From positions 32,015-55,419 of the forward strand of contig MNCI01034775.1 in assembly GCA_015680685.1 (NCBI GenBank): a stretch of 23,405 nucleotides of DNA, given 5' to 3'. The notes beneath the pieces were generated by a model. That model saw only the letters and a list, made by a program, of their open reading frames with translations. It had not been told where the DNA came from and did not search any database. Positions within the stretch are counted from its first letter, which is position 1; every line of letters begins with the position of its first letter. Below, piece after piece: positions 9,705-19,361 of this stretch. Source of the stretch: Gnetum montanum. Its lineage: Eukaryota > Streptophyta > Gnetopsida > Gnetales > Gnetaceae. Both the position numbers and the translations under genes were made by a program.

Positions 9705-10530
9705 TGATGAGCTACAATATCATGCCCACGATATCGTGTACATGATATCATGACCTCCCACGTGATATTGCATACACGATATCACATCCTGCCTCATTGC
9801 CTATAAATAAGAGGCTAGCGTACTTGGTTTTCATAGTTAGTCTTAGTCCCTTACCTAAGCTCTTGACTTTTCTCCCTCTCAAAGGTAGAATTATTTTTGC
9901 ATTCCTATAGTAGGAGTCATAAAGTGAATGGACCCTTATTCGAGCATTGTGTACCTGAGCACACCTTGTGGACGGTAATAAAGACGAACTTTGTGATAAA
10001 TCTTGCAGCATTCAGAATAGATTAATTAATGTTAATTATAGTTACTTAATGATTTTCTTAGTTAATTAATGATTCTCTCTCACCCTACAAATCTCCTAAG
10101 TAAGCACACACAATACAAATACTTTGAGCATGCGTGTTACACTTGGTAACCCAGTAACGATTAGTGTTTGGTAAGCCCAGTAGTATTGCACTAGTTTAGG
10201 ATGTGTATGGAAAGTGAGAAAAGATACTAGTGTTAGGATCAGTTAGAGCCTAGTTAATAAGTAGTTAAATTAAATTAGTTACTTAGTTATCTCTCTCTTC
10301 CCTTATTAGTAGTAGGACATAAAAACACATAAAAAGTATAAAAAGCATATGCCTCAAGTTTACTTAACCATACAATTGTGACATACAAGTAAGCCTGGGA
10401 AGACAATGATTAATCAATCCATTATTATTCCAAAAAGGCGCATAGGCACTTAGTCCTTGGAATTCAACCAGATCATGTATGGATGCTTGTATTCATATGG
10501 TTGAGTGTAGGGATACCTCACCCCTCATCA
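9705..10530 (+). repeat. 3' LTR of element A (826 bp)
   Basis: It aligns throughout with 835-1646 and has the same TGATGAG/CTCATCA ends. The TATA box is at 9802-9810 and AATAAA at 9977-9982. The U3 array has five sites (9716, 9730, 9744, 9764, 9778), of which two are decayed (AATATC and GATATT). The additional site accounts for the 14-bp excess over the 5' LTR. Confidence 0.95.
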
Positions 10531-10535
10531 ATATT
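10531..10535. repeat. Target-site duplication of element A, right copy
   Basis: ATATT directly follows CTCATCA and is identical to 830-834. Sequence on both sides belongs to the 3' UTR of element B. Confidence 0.9.
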
Positions 10536-11993
10536 ATTAGTGGAAAGACTGATGAATGGGTTAAATAAGAGAAGTGATCCATACAATTCAAAAAAAGCTT
10601 GACACAAGGAGTAGTGGAAAGAGGGTATTCACAACAATAAAAAGGAATTGATTACAAATATTTATGAAGGTGCGTATAATTTGGATGACATGGATGGGGT
10701 AAATAAAAAGAATTTGATTGTAACAATGTCTAAGGTCAAAGAACTTAACTTAATCAAATCAAAAGATATGCAAGTGGGTCCTCCCCAAAGTAGGCACAAG
10801 CCTTCTATGCCCTTGCATAAATTCAAACCAAGGATTCCATGGGCTTTATGGATGATTAATTATTACGAAAAGTTAAGTGCAAAAAACCCAAAAGTAATTG
10901 ACTGAGAAACCCGACACATCAAACCAGAACACCGAATCAAAACATGAAATTAGTAGTGAGGTGAGATATGGAAAGCATAGATGGATGATAGAGAAAGTGG
11001 AATTGAGTTCCTAATTATGGTCACATATAGCCTCTTGTGAAGTTTGTGATTAATTAACTTGCTAGAATCCTTCCTTAGTACAAATCAAAACCAACCACTT
11101 TTAGTGACTTTGCATCGACATTCTAAGGCAAGTCCATCCCCTGAGACACAAGAATGCTCCCCAAAATAGCCACCATTCCAAATTGGAGTGAAGATTAGGA
11201 AGTGAGAAATGGCCTTATTTAGAGGAGACAAGGCAAGTTTCATAACCAGTGCTTGTAGCCCTTTTATTTGCTCTAAGGGGTGTGATTTGAATTCCCATGT
11301 TGTTGTTGTTTTTTGAATGGAAACCACACCATGCAAAGACCCATGCATGTTTTCACATTTATTTTGTCCAAGGGATGTGCTTTGAATCCTCCTCTTTCTT
11401 TTTTGTGATGAGGACCACACCATGCAAGGAATTATTTGACTTCCTATTATGAAATGACGTAGAATGGTGAGAAGCTTATGAGAACACTCCTGCACACAAG
11501 AAAATAGAAAAGCACAAAGAATACCACATCCCTTTGAAGCCACACCTTGTGCAAACCTTTGATTCCTTTCCAATTCTGGAAACTACACAAGTCACCAATT
11601 TATTAGAGTTGAATTAATGGATAAGAGATTGCACACTTCCAAAACAAGGAAAATCATAGAGTATGTGGATGGGTGCATGATGTGAACTCACTGATTGTTA
11701 CATGAAAAGAAACCATGTCCTAGTTGTCAGTAACGACATTCAAAGTCAGAAACCAGACATCAATAATCAATTTACAAATGAAACATACCATCATCGAGTA
11801 GCACATTACCATTGTACCTGGAACCTTATTAGCAAAAAGAGTATAGAATTATACCAAACATAAGAAAATATAAAAGAAAGTAAAAGAGTATCCAAGAAAT
11901 ATTAATATACTAACAATGATGTAAAACAAAAACTTAGAAGATATTAATAATCTTGAAAAAAAAAAGTCAAAATACACTTAAGAATCCTAGAAA
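10536..11993 (-). mobile_element. Proximal 3' UTR of element B
   Basis: This is homologous to C at about 20030-21200 and, in reverse orientation, to A at about 8100-8950. Marker stretches are GCATAGATGGATGATAGAGA (10976), TTTTAGTGACTT (11099) and GCTTGTAGCCC (11251). A module of about 70 bp ending ACCACACCATGCAA occurs twice, at about 11272-11340 and 11367-11430. A 162-codon open frame on the minus strand (11573-11085) and an 85-codon frame on the plus strand (10648-10905) fall here. Neither has a counterpart frame in C, so both are considered chance. No pol motif is found. Confidence 0.75.
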
Positions 11994-14432
11994 TTAGAAT
12001 GGAGGGTGACCCTCATGACTAAACATTTGGTCATGGCTAGGACTAATAAGTAGATGAATAGGATCCATGCATGTATGAAATGTTAGGGGTCCATCATGCC
12101 CTAGCCACTAGGTGTTTATTGGTGGTATGGTGGTTGGGTAGAGAAATTGTTGATGACACACTTGATTATAGAAAGCATAGTGGGGTAGGTTAGATGATGT
12201 GTGTACATTATGAAGGAAATCTAACCCACTATGGCACCCTTGACTAGATGGTAGTATGCATGGATCTATGTGTCCCTTCACATTGGTGAATTCACTGGAT
12301 GTTGGAGTGTGAGGTGGAGGCCTAGATAAGGTGATAGGAGGTATTGAGTTTCAAGAAAAAGGTGCATGATAGTGTTGGGCTTGTGTTGAGTTGGAGGATT
12401 CGATGGTTTCAAAACCGTGCTATGTCTTTCTATGGACATTCCTAAAGAAAGGATGCTTTTGATGTTGTGTAGGACTCCCACTATTATTGACAGTAGTAGC
12501 ATAAGTAATGTTCATGGGTTGGTGCTGTGGTGCAAAACCTTTTGGTACTACTGGTGGTGATGTAGGAGGAGATGAAGGATGAAAGCATTGAGAGAAAGGA
12601 GAAGTATAAGGAACATGATGTGGTGATCTCGTAGGAGAGGACATGGGTTGATGATACTCAAGAGAGTGATAATGATGAGGTGAAGTAGAGGATGTTGATC
12701 TAGTTCAAGAAATAGAGTGTTGAACATGATAAGTGCTTGGTTTCAATTGGTATGAAGGGTATGGCAAGTTTGGCGATGGCCTTCCTCATGACTGGGGGTT
12801 TTGTCACAATGGTTTAGCATAGTACTGAGGCTAGTAAGAATTTGCCCACAAATAGTATGATGAGTTGTGGGATTGCCCATAAAGTTGTGAAATAGGAATG
12901 CATCCAACCATGTACTTATGTGTGAAATTTGGATGTAACATTCTTTCATAATGCTCATGTAGATGTGACAAGATTGGGCATTGGCCTTTTGGATGATCAT
13001 ACAGGAAAACATCATATTGATACTTATGTTTTGTGGTTGAGCCACTATCCTCATTTTCTTCAGCCCTTCTTTTCGATTGTTAAATGGTGTTCTACCCTAT
13101 TTCTAGGTTTAGTATCCTTTGTTTGTTTTGGTCATCAAAGTTATCTTATGTGGGTCTCCCCCTAATAATGTTTTCATATTCTTTACATTTTTCATGTACC
13201 CACTCCATCATCTTATTGATCTTTGCCTCAATTTCATCTAGTGATTTTAGTATTGGAAAAGGTAGAAATGGTTTCACCTCCTTGAGGAGAGTTGATTTCT
13301 CCTCTTTATGATTATGGACATTTGTTACTTTAAGAGTTTGGTCTTGTTGAGATTTTTCAACATTCTCCCATTTGGCTATTTCTCCTTTTTCATTTGCTAC
13401 CTGCTTAATAAGCTCTTGGAATTGATGGGTTCATAGTTCATATAGTTGACTTGGGGAATACATCCCTAGGGTCTCCCTTGTTTCATTATAGAGCCCATCC
13501 ATGATGTGATACATTAACCTTTTCTCAGAGAACCCATGGCCTGGGCATTTTTTTAACAAAGAATAATATCTTTCTAAGGCCATGTCCAAGGGTTCATGTT
13601 GCCCTTGTTTCCACTCTTGGATTTTTCTCCTCAAGGCTGACACTCTTGCATAGGTTTGATATCTTTCATTAAAGAGGTTTACCATTATTAGCCAACGGTG
13701 AAATGATTTCAGCACTAAGGATCTATACCATACTTTTTCTTGGCCAATGAATATCATAGGAAAGAACTTAAGTCTTTGCCCCCCATTATCAATATTTTTC
13801 CATGAACAAGAATCATAGAAGGCTTGTAAATGATGTTGCAGATCTAAATCATAGCCTCTTGAAAACTTGGAAAAGTTGTTTAAATCAAGCCTTGGTAGAT
13901 GTATTTTCTTTCAATGCCTATGGGATATTCAAATGGCCTCTTGTATATGCATTAGGCTCTTAGTGACTAGCAGGGGTTCATCGTCACTAAGTAGGTCATG
14001 AGTTTGTGAGTTGGGACGATGTTGTCTATGTTTATGTTGGCATTCTTGATTTTGCCCATGGGTTCGATTTTTATTTCTATTCCGACCCCTTGAGAAATAG
14101 TCATCCATGTTACAACCTAACATTGAAAGAGAAAAGAAAGAGAGGGAACTGAAAAACTCATCATGACTTTTGTAAATCTCCCAATCATCCCATGATGTAC
14201 TCTTGCTACCAATTGAGAAGGTCCTAGGTCTTACGGGCCCCCTCGTTCTAGCGGATGTCTCATCTTCACTAGAGGTGTTTGAGTTGGATGACAAAAGTCC
14301 TTGAGTATCGTTGGGGTGTTTATGAACATATGAAACTCTTGCATAAGATTGAGTACTCCAAACTTCTTCATTGGTTCTCCAATGAATTGCCTTGCTAGAT
14401 GTTATGTTATTGCTATCGTGTGAAAGAGACAT
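11994..14432 (-). pseudogene. gag: gag of element B, few interruptions
   Basis: One minus-strand frame runs from ATG 14432 to a stop at 11994 (813 codons) with no net frameshift and only a dozen or so stops, clearly fewer than in element A's gag. The N-terminal part (to 13929, uninterrupted) is Ser/Thr-rich and then Arg/His/Gln-rich. The gag domain at residues about 200-335 has HLQAFYDSCSW, WKQGQHEPLD, DGLYNETRETLGMY and LYEL motifs like A's. DHPKGQCP follows near 13010, then a long Pro/Ser/His/Tyr-rich tail and PFFRNVHR near 12430. Beyond about 12420 the frame no longer resembles A and may be non-coding. The expected role is a structural capsid protein. Stops near 13927, 13431 and 13165 prevent full-length translation. 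Confidence 0.85.
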
Positions 14433-14547
14433 TGTTGTGAATTGTGTATGACTTAATTGAATTTAATTTCTTTGTCTAAAAGATATATTGTTAATGCCAT
14501 GTTACAATGATCTTGTATGATATAACTAATCTAGATAACTAGCATCG

Positions 14548-14565
14548 TCCTTAGTAATGGTGCCA
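14548..14565 (-). other. Primer-binding site of element B
   Basis: On the minus strand, TGGCACCATTACTAAGGA lies one base inside the LTR end. It differs from the tRNA-Asp-complementary TGGCGCCGTTGCCGGGGA only by transitions and is very close to element A's site. This fixes the orientation of B and shows which LTR is its 5' one. Confidence 0.85.
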
Positions 14566-15589
14566 ATGATGAGCTGCAAGGTACCCCTACACTCAACCAT
14601 ATGAATACAAGCATGTATGCATGATCCAGTTGAACTCTACGGATGGACTAGTTGTGGCACCTAGAAAATTGTACATTGATCACAATTCGCTATCTTCCCA
14701 CCTGGACTAGTATTTGCTTTGTCACGTATGCTTTAGTTTAGAGTGAGGTGTATGATGTAATTCTAGATTAGGCTACTCCTAGAGACAATGGGAAATAATA
14801 TTGATTAAGCTAATGGGAAACATAAAGTAAAATTTAAGTTAGCCTAAGTGCGATGAGCATCCATCCTTAATCATCCATATGCATCTTGGACCTCGTGTAC
14901 TACTTCTAGGATATCCAAGCACACATTACTTGCACACTATTAGATACACTACTGGGTTACCAAGTAGTTACACTTAAATGTTCATGATTAAGTCGTACTC
15001 ATTCCACGTTAGCAACAGGACGTGTAAATGACAATAAAGAAAATATTAAATGGATAGAAAAGAATAAATAATCAATAATTAAAGTAAATAAAAGCTAGGT
15101 AAATAAGAATGAAAGTGAGAGTAATTAATTGCTAAGTAGACTATGGTCTAATCTAGCCTAACACAAGTAATCATTCCTAGACACATCCTGAACTTTATGC
15201 AAACATTGTTAGGTTGTCAAATGCTAATCATTTCTAAGCTACCAAGTGGCATATGTTTGCTTGAAAGGGTCGTGCGTGTGTAATTTAATAATTTCCTTAA
15301 TTGATCAAAATGAATTGCTGCGCTAATAACACAAATGTAAAGTGTATAAAATAAAATAAATTCATAAGAAAACAAATGTCAAGTAATACAAGGATGAATC
15401 AAAGAGCTCATCTTCATTGCCAACATAATGGTGTGCTCAGGTACATCAATGCTTGAATAAGGATCCATTCACACTTAGACCTCTTGTTGCGAGCACTTGG
15501 AAAATATTCTAACTATCAAGTAGATAGACTACAAGAGTTTTGCTACTTGACTGCTAAAAACATGCTTCCAATTGTGTACCTAGGCGCTG

Positions 15590-15597
15590 TATTTATA
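15590..15597 (-). promoter_or_regulatory. LTR promoter TATA box of element B
   Basis: TATAAATA on the minus strand lies just downstream of the CTCTAATAATTAGAG array, the same relative position as the boxes in A and C. Confidence 0.75.
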
Positions 15598-15623
15598 GAC
15601 CCAGGAGTAACCTGGGAATAATT

Positions 15624-15751
15624 GCTCTATTAATTAGAATAACTGCTCTAATAATAATCGCTCTAATAATTAGAGTAACTGATCTAATAATAACAGCTCT
15701 AATAACTAGAGTAACCACTAATAATAACTGCTCTAATAATTAGAGTAATCA
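15624..15751. repeat. CTCTAATAATTAGAG tandem array in U3 of element B
   Basis: Long, near-palindromic units (CTCTAATAATTAGAGTAAC, about 20 bp) alternate with shorter units (CTGCTCTAATAATAA, about 15 bp), with scattered substitutions. The same array occurs at 294-360 beside B's polypurine tract. It replaces the GATATC array of A and D at the same place in the LTR. Confidence 0.85.
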
Positions 15752-16138
15752 CTTTATCACTAAGCAATAACGTAGCTGGGATTACCAAGTGAATATGTGT
15801 TACACTCAAACTAGTCATACTCATGTGATTAATCTATCTTACTTAAGTGCTCCATTAACTTAATTATTGAAAAGTATTTAATCAATAATTAAAAACATTA
15901 AATGCATAAATAAAATATTTAATCTATCCAAAGTGTTGCAAGGTTTATTAGAAAGCTTGTCTTTATTACTACACAAACTATTGTGCTCAAGTGTAACAAT
16001 GCTTGAATAAAGATCTGTACGCTCAATGACTCCTATTGTGGACACCTGGGAGAAAAATTCTAACTTTCAAATGAATAAACTACAAGAGCTTCACTGCTAC
16101 TCAAATCTCAATTGCCATAAATGTGACTAGTGAACACA

Positions 16139-16146
16139 TATTTATA
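16139..16146 (-). promoter_or_regulatory. LTR promoter TATA box of element C
   Basis: TATAAATA on the minus strand lies 27 bp downstream of the U3 palindrome and about 170 bp upstream of AATAAA, matching the geometry in element A. Confidence 0.75.
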
Positions 16147-16172
16147 GTTGAATACAGACACTACATCACGGG

Positions 16173-16210
16173 GGCCTCGTTGATGCATGATATGATGCAT
16201 CGATGAGGCC
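16173..16210. repeat. Imperfect 38-bp palindrome in U3 of element C
   Basis: Arms GGCCTCGTTGATGCAT and ATGCATCGATGAGGCC face each other with only a few mismatches around a GATAT centre. This is the third type of palindromic U3 sequence in the window, occupying the same place relative to TATA as the GATATC and CTCTAATAATTAGAG arrays. Confidence 0.8.
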
Positions 16211-16272
16211 TAGTTAATGAGGTTACGTCAATGAGCCCTTGTCAACACAAGAAATAGAACTACAACTCATAA

Positions 16273-16518
16273 TACCCTCAAAAATGAATGAAAACATGTC
16301 ATCGATTTCTTTACAAAATTAGGGAAGGTATGGGGTTATTGACTAACCTTTTAGAAACAAAACAAATTGACTAACTTGACCAAAAATAGAGTGCTCAGGT
16401 GTACAGATCAACACACTACAAAAATGATGATGTTCAAGACACAAAATTAAACACTATGACATGAATCTTCTAAATTGAATAACATGTTCCTTGATGGCAT
16501 GAAGTTTTGTAGAGAAGA
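16273..16518 (-). mobile_element. Distal 3' UTR and polypurine tract of element C
   Basis: The minus strand ends GAGGGTA (16279-16273) at the LTR. The stretch GTTTTCATTCATTTTTGAGGG and a following CCATACCTTCCC block match D (120-190) and A (9640-9700). It contains no coding frame. It begins just after the stop of the env-like ORF, so this segment directly follows the extra gene in C, whereas in A and B it follows 3' UTR. Confidence 0.75.
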
Positions 16519-19361
16519 TCAGATAGTCTTAGGTGGTGATGGCTCTTGAGGTTTTGAGGGACCTTCTCTGGCTTCATGCCCATGTGACGATTGAGGTGGT
16601 TCCAGCTATCCTACTACTGCTACAACTTTTGGTGGGAGGTGAAAAGCATCTAGTAGTGCTTTCATTTTCTCCTCCATACTTCTAGGATCATGCATCATCC
16701 ATGCATCTTCACCAATATGGGTCAAAACAAGCACATCCCAGGGACATGGTATTTTTGGAAAAAACTCCTTTGCATTAATGAACTAAGCAACGAATTATTT
16801 GAGTTCAATGTTAAATGCTCTAATTGTATCTTTTAGATCCTAGTAGAAATTCATCATTTTGGCTAGATTCTTAGTAATTGATCATTGATTTGTAAATCTT
16901 ACTCTGAGAACTTTGAGTTCAGCATTTGCAATCTCAAGCTTTTGCTTGATGTCTTTATGGTGCTTGAACTCAACCTTGTATAACAAATACGAGCTAGCCA
17001 CTTGTTTCTCTAACTCTAACTATGGCTATTTGGTAGTTAGTATAGCCAGGTTCACATATCAGAGATTGGCCAACTCCATATATTCTATCATCTCTTCTAT
17101 TTGCAACTCCTTCAGTTGAATTTCTACCTTGTTGTAAGTGTCAATCCCATCAAAGATGGGCTACTAGACTTCTTTTCCTTATTGGATTTACTGGAGTGGT
17201 TCATTTATCTTTGACTTTGCCAATTGGATGTGTTTCTTATTTAATTCCTTCTGCAAGCCAACTTGGTCCATGTAGTGATCCTTTACTTTTTTAAACTTGA
17301 GAGCCTCATTTTTCTAGGCAGTGATCTCAATGGTAGACTTCTAGTGTAAGGCTAGAACTTCCTTCATTGTTAAATTTCGATTCTCTATGGCCAATATCCT
17401 TAACTCAGTGTTTACCCTAGTAAGCTACTCCTACTATTAATGAATAAATTCCTACATTTATTCTTTTTGAGGATAACATTACATAGGTGATGATTTTGTG
17501 TGGTCAGGGTTTCATTCTCTTGACACATTTGAGCCAAGTCCTTCTAAATTGAATAGGTCTTTGCCTCTACATGGATTGGTTAAAGATGGGCATTATTGCC
17601 TCCTCCTCAACCTTCCTAAATCATTCTTGAAGCTCTTGGAAAGCTTCATCCTTGGTTATTACTAGGCTAAGGATCATAGGATCAGCAAGGCGAGCACACA
17701 ATTCAACAACCTCCATGGCCAAGCATTGGTTTTGTGCTTGAGCCATTTTGAGTCGCCCCTCAAGAATGATATGCTTGCCCCTTGTATCTAGCAGCTCCAT
17801 AGTCCAAAAAATTGAAGATACTCGGAATTGATTCCCTAGTCCCCACTAGTTGATCTAGCAATTTCTCATGCTAGGCTACATTCAGTTTCCTACTAACTAT
17901 GCTCATGGACGTCTACACATCTCGAAGTGTAGATATGTCTAGTACAGACACCATAGGAACATTGAGTGCTTTAGCTACATGGTTAGCAACCACTTCAGCC
18001 ACCATTTCTTGCCCTTTGTGCTGCATCACCAAGACTGTTGCCCCTTCACCTTCCTCCAATTAGACTGAGAAGGTGGTGGCATTCTTAGAGATCTCTAGGA
18101 ATAAATGGTGTTGTGATAAGGAAAACATCACCTCTTAAGCATTGGAATCTGACCTCGTAGGAAACTGCATTCATTGTATAGAGAATATTGGCCCACCCCT
18201 CTCTATCTAACTGACTATTCATGCCACCTCATTAAGGTGGCTCATTACTAGTCAGTACACAGATGGATCTACACCACTCATTCCTGCATGCAACTCTTGC
18301 TTACTCAAGAGCTACTCTCATATTTTGTGTAGGCACTCAATGGTTGCATGGGCATCCGGTGTTGTTTCTTGAGTGAGCAGTCATGGAGGTAGCTACTCTT
18401 GTTCTTGAGTTATTTTTGGCATCTTATCTTTCATAATCTTAGACCATGAGGCCAAAGAAGCGTGTTTGATCATATCATTGGAGTAGTAGACAATACCTGC
18501 CATTTTGTAGAGTTTTTGGATGAGGCATGGAAAGGGTAGGATTCTACTTCCACATTCATTTTCCTTAAAGCACATTTCAATCTCCAAATAGATGATTTGT
18601 GGAAGTTTGATAGGAAATTTTCCACTTACAGCAACACATGCTCAGGCAGAGAAGGTGGTCACCTTGCTAGGCCTCACCATTAGATTGAGGTGATAGACCA
18701 CAATTTTGAAATAGATGTGCTTCTCCAATGTGAACACGTTGTAATCCTTATAGTCAACATTGTAGCATCACTGAGTACACTTCTTTTTGACCTTAGGATC
18801 ATATTTTATTGATAGTTCTGTCAACTATGTTCTACTGTTAGGAAACCTTAGTGCTTGCATGATAGCTTCAACCATGTACGATACTTGAATATCCTTGATC
18901 ATGACTACGAACCTTAGCCTTCAATTATTCTAGAAGAGGTATGTCTCTTCCATGTAACATTTGCTACTAGATGTGATGACTAGCCACATGGGAGAGGTTT
19001 ACAGTTGTGTTTTGACTTTTACTAGAGCTTTGTCTAGGAATGGCCTGAAGTTTATTTCTTAAAGAATCAATTGTTGAATCTCTTGAGACCTAATGATGTC
19101 AAGGTAGGCTTGAGTCAAAGTGACTTCAAGCCTTGGTGTGGGTCTAGGAACTTCTCTTCATTGTGATTGTTCTATAGGCACTTCTTCTTTTGGAATCTAT
19201 CAAATAGATTTCATTTTAGGCTCCTCACGAAGAGGTCTCATTGCATGAATTGCCTCTAACAGTCCTTGGACTTGTTCTTATTAGCCCCTTCTAGCTCTAG
19301 GTCATTTCTCCCATGGTTAAGAGGGTTCTCCTTCCTACGGGCATTTTAGTTTTGGTGCCAT
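16519..19361 (-). pseudogene. Degenerate env-like / plant-transposon-domain ORF of element C
   Basis: A coding-like minus-strand frame starts at ATG 19361 and can be followed, with many stops and at least two or three frameshifts (near 17740, 17540 and 17400), to a TGA at 16519. The middle portion (about 18960-18430) matches the pattern I know from the 'putative plant transposon protein' family: IKDIQVSYMVEAIMQALRFP, then HIYFKIVVYHLNLMVRPSKV, then ILPFPCLIQKLYKMAGI. In Athila-type elements this kind of ORF sits after pol and is called env-like, with no proven envelope function. The later part (about 17330-16850) is rich in Lys, Glu, Leu and Gln and looks helical or coiled-coil; the end is Pro/Ser-rich. 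I see no clear signal peptide or membrane anchor. The longest clean piece is 18587-18393. Confidence 0.65.

Larger units (their letters stand above)
835..10530 (+). mobile_element. Element A: complete but inactive Athila-like LTR retrotransposon
   Basis: The 9,696-bp element has, in order, 5' LTR, tRNA-Asp PBS, gag, protease (in an inverted block), RT, RNase H, integrase, a 3' UTR of about 1.9 kb, PPT and 3' LTR, with ATATT duplications outside. The gag-protease-RT-RNase H-integrase order defines Ty3/gypsy. The RT block around FLDGYSGYNQI and the DDFSxYG-type active-site context match the Athila lineage known from plants. It is inserted into the 3' UTR of element B in opposite orientation. 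The two LTRs differ at roughly one base in eight to ten by eye, so the insertion is old. Point stops, frameshifts and altered catalytic residues show it cannot make its own proteins. Confidence 0.95.
361..15751 (-). mobile_element. Element B: gag-only LTR element, interrupted by element A
   Basis: Read on the minus strand the order is 5' LTR (15751-14567), PBS, leader, gag (14432-11994), 3' UTR (11993-10536, then 829-361), PPT and a 3' LTR stub (360-294). Without element A its interior is only about 4.5 kb. No protease, RT, RNase H or integrase is present; gag leads directly into 3' UTR sequence shared with A and C. This matches the published class of plant non-autonomous elements called TR-GAG. 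It would depend on proteins from autonomous relatives such as A or C. Its target duplication cannot be checked because the 3' LTR is truncated. Confidence 0.75.
14567..15751 (-). repeat. 5' LTR of element B (about 1,185 bp)
   Basis: It ends CTCATCA (14573-14567) next to the PBS and starts TGATTACTC at 15751. Downstream of its TATA box it shares with A the block GGATCCTTATTCAAGCATTG (about 15469-15450), the following CTGAGCACACC, and the CACTTGGTAACCCAGTA block near 14960. U3 is unrelated to A: it is an array of CTCTAATAATTAGAG units (15624-15751). The AATAAA of A and C is AATGAA here (near 15420). At 15752 it joins the LTR of element C without a recognisable partner duplication. Confidence 0.85.
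15752..16272 (-). repeat. 3' LTR of element C, truncated
   Basis: It starts TTATGAG at 16272 (A has TGATGAG) directly after GAGGGTA. It contains a U3 palindrome (16173-16210), TATA at 16139-16146, the CTTTATTCAAGCATTG block near 16015, AATAAA at 15967-15962 and the start of the CACTTGGTAA block near 15790. It stops at 15752, where element B's LTR begins, so the rest of U5 is missing here and was not found on B's far side. Confidence 0.8.

Noticed and set aside
10648-10905. 85-codon plus-strand open frame
   Set aside because: It is antisense to element B, and the homologous region in C (about 20130-20330) is full of stops.
11085-11573. 162-codon minus-strand open frame as a gene of element B
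   Set aside because: It lies in the 3' UTR block shared with A and C. The homologous stretches there do not keep the frame or any recognisable motif.
12743-13311. Open frames on both strands near 12743-13311
   Set aside because: They are shadows of the minus-strand gag frame of B, which carries the DHPKG segment shared with A.
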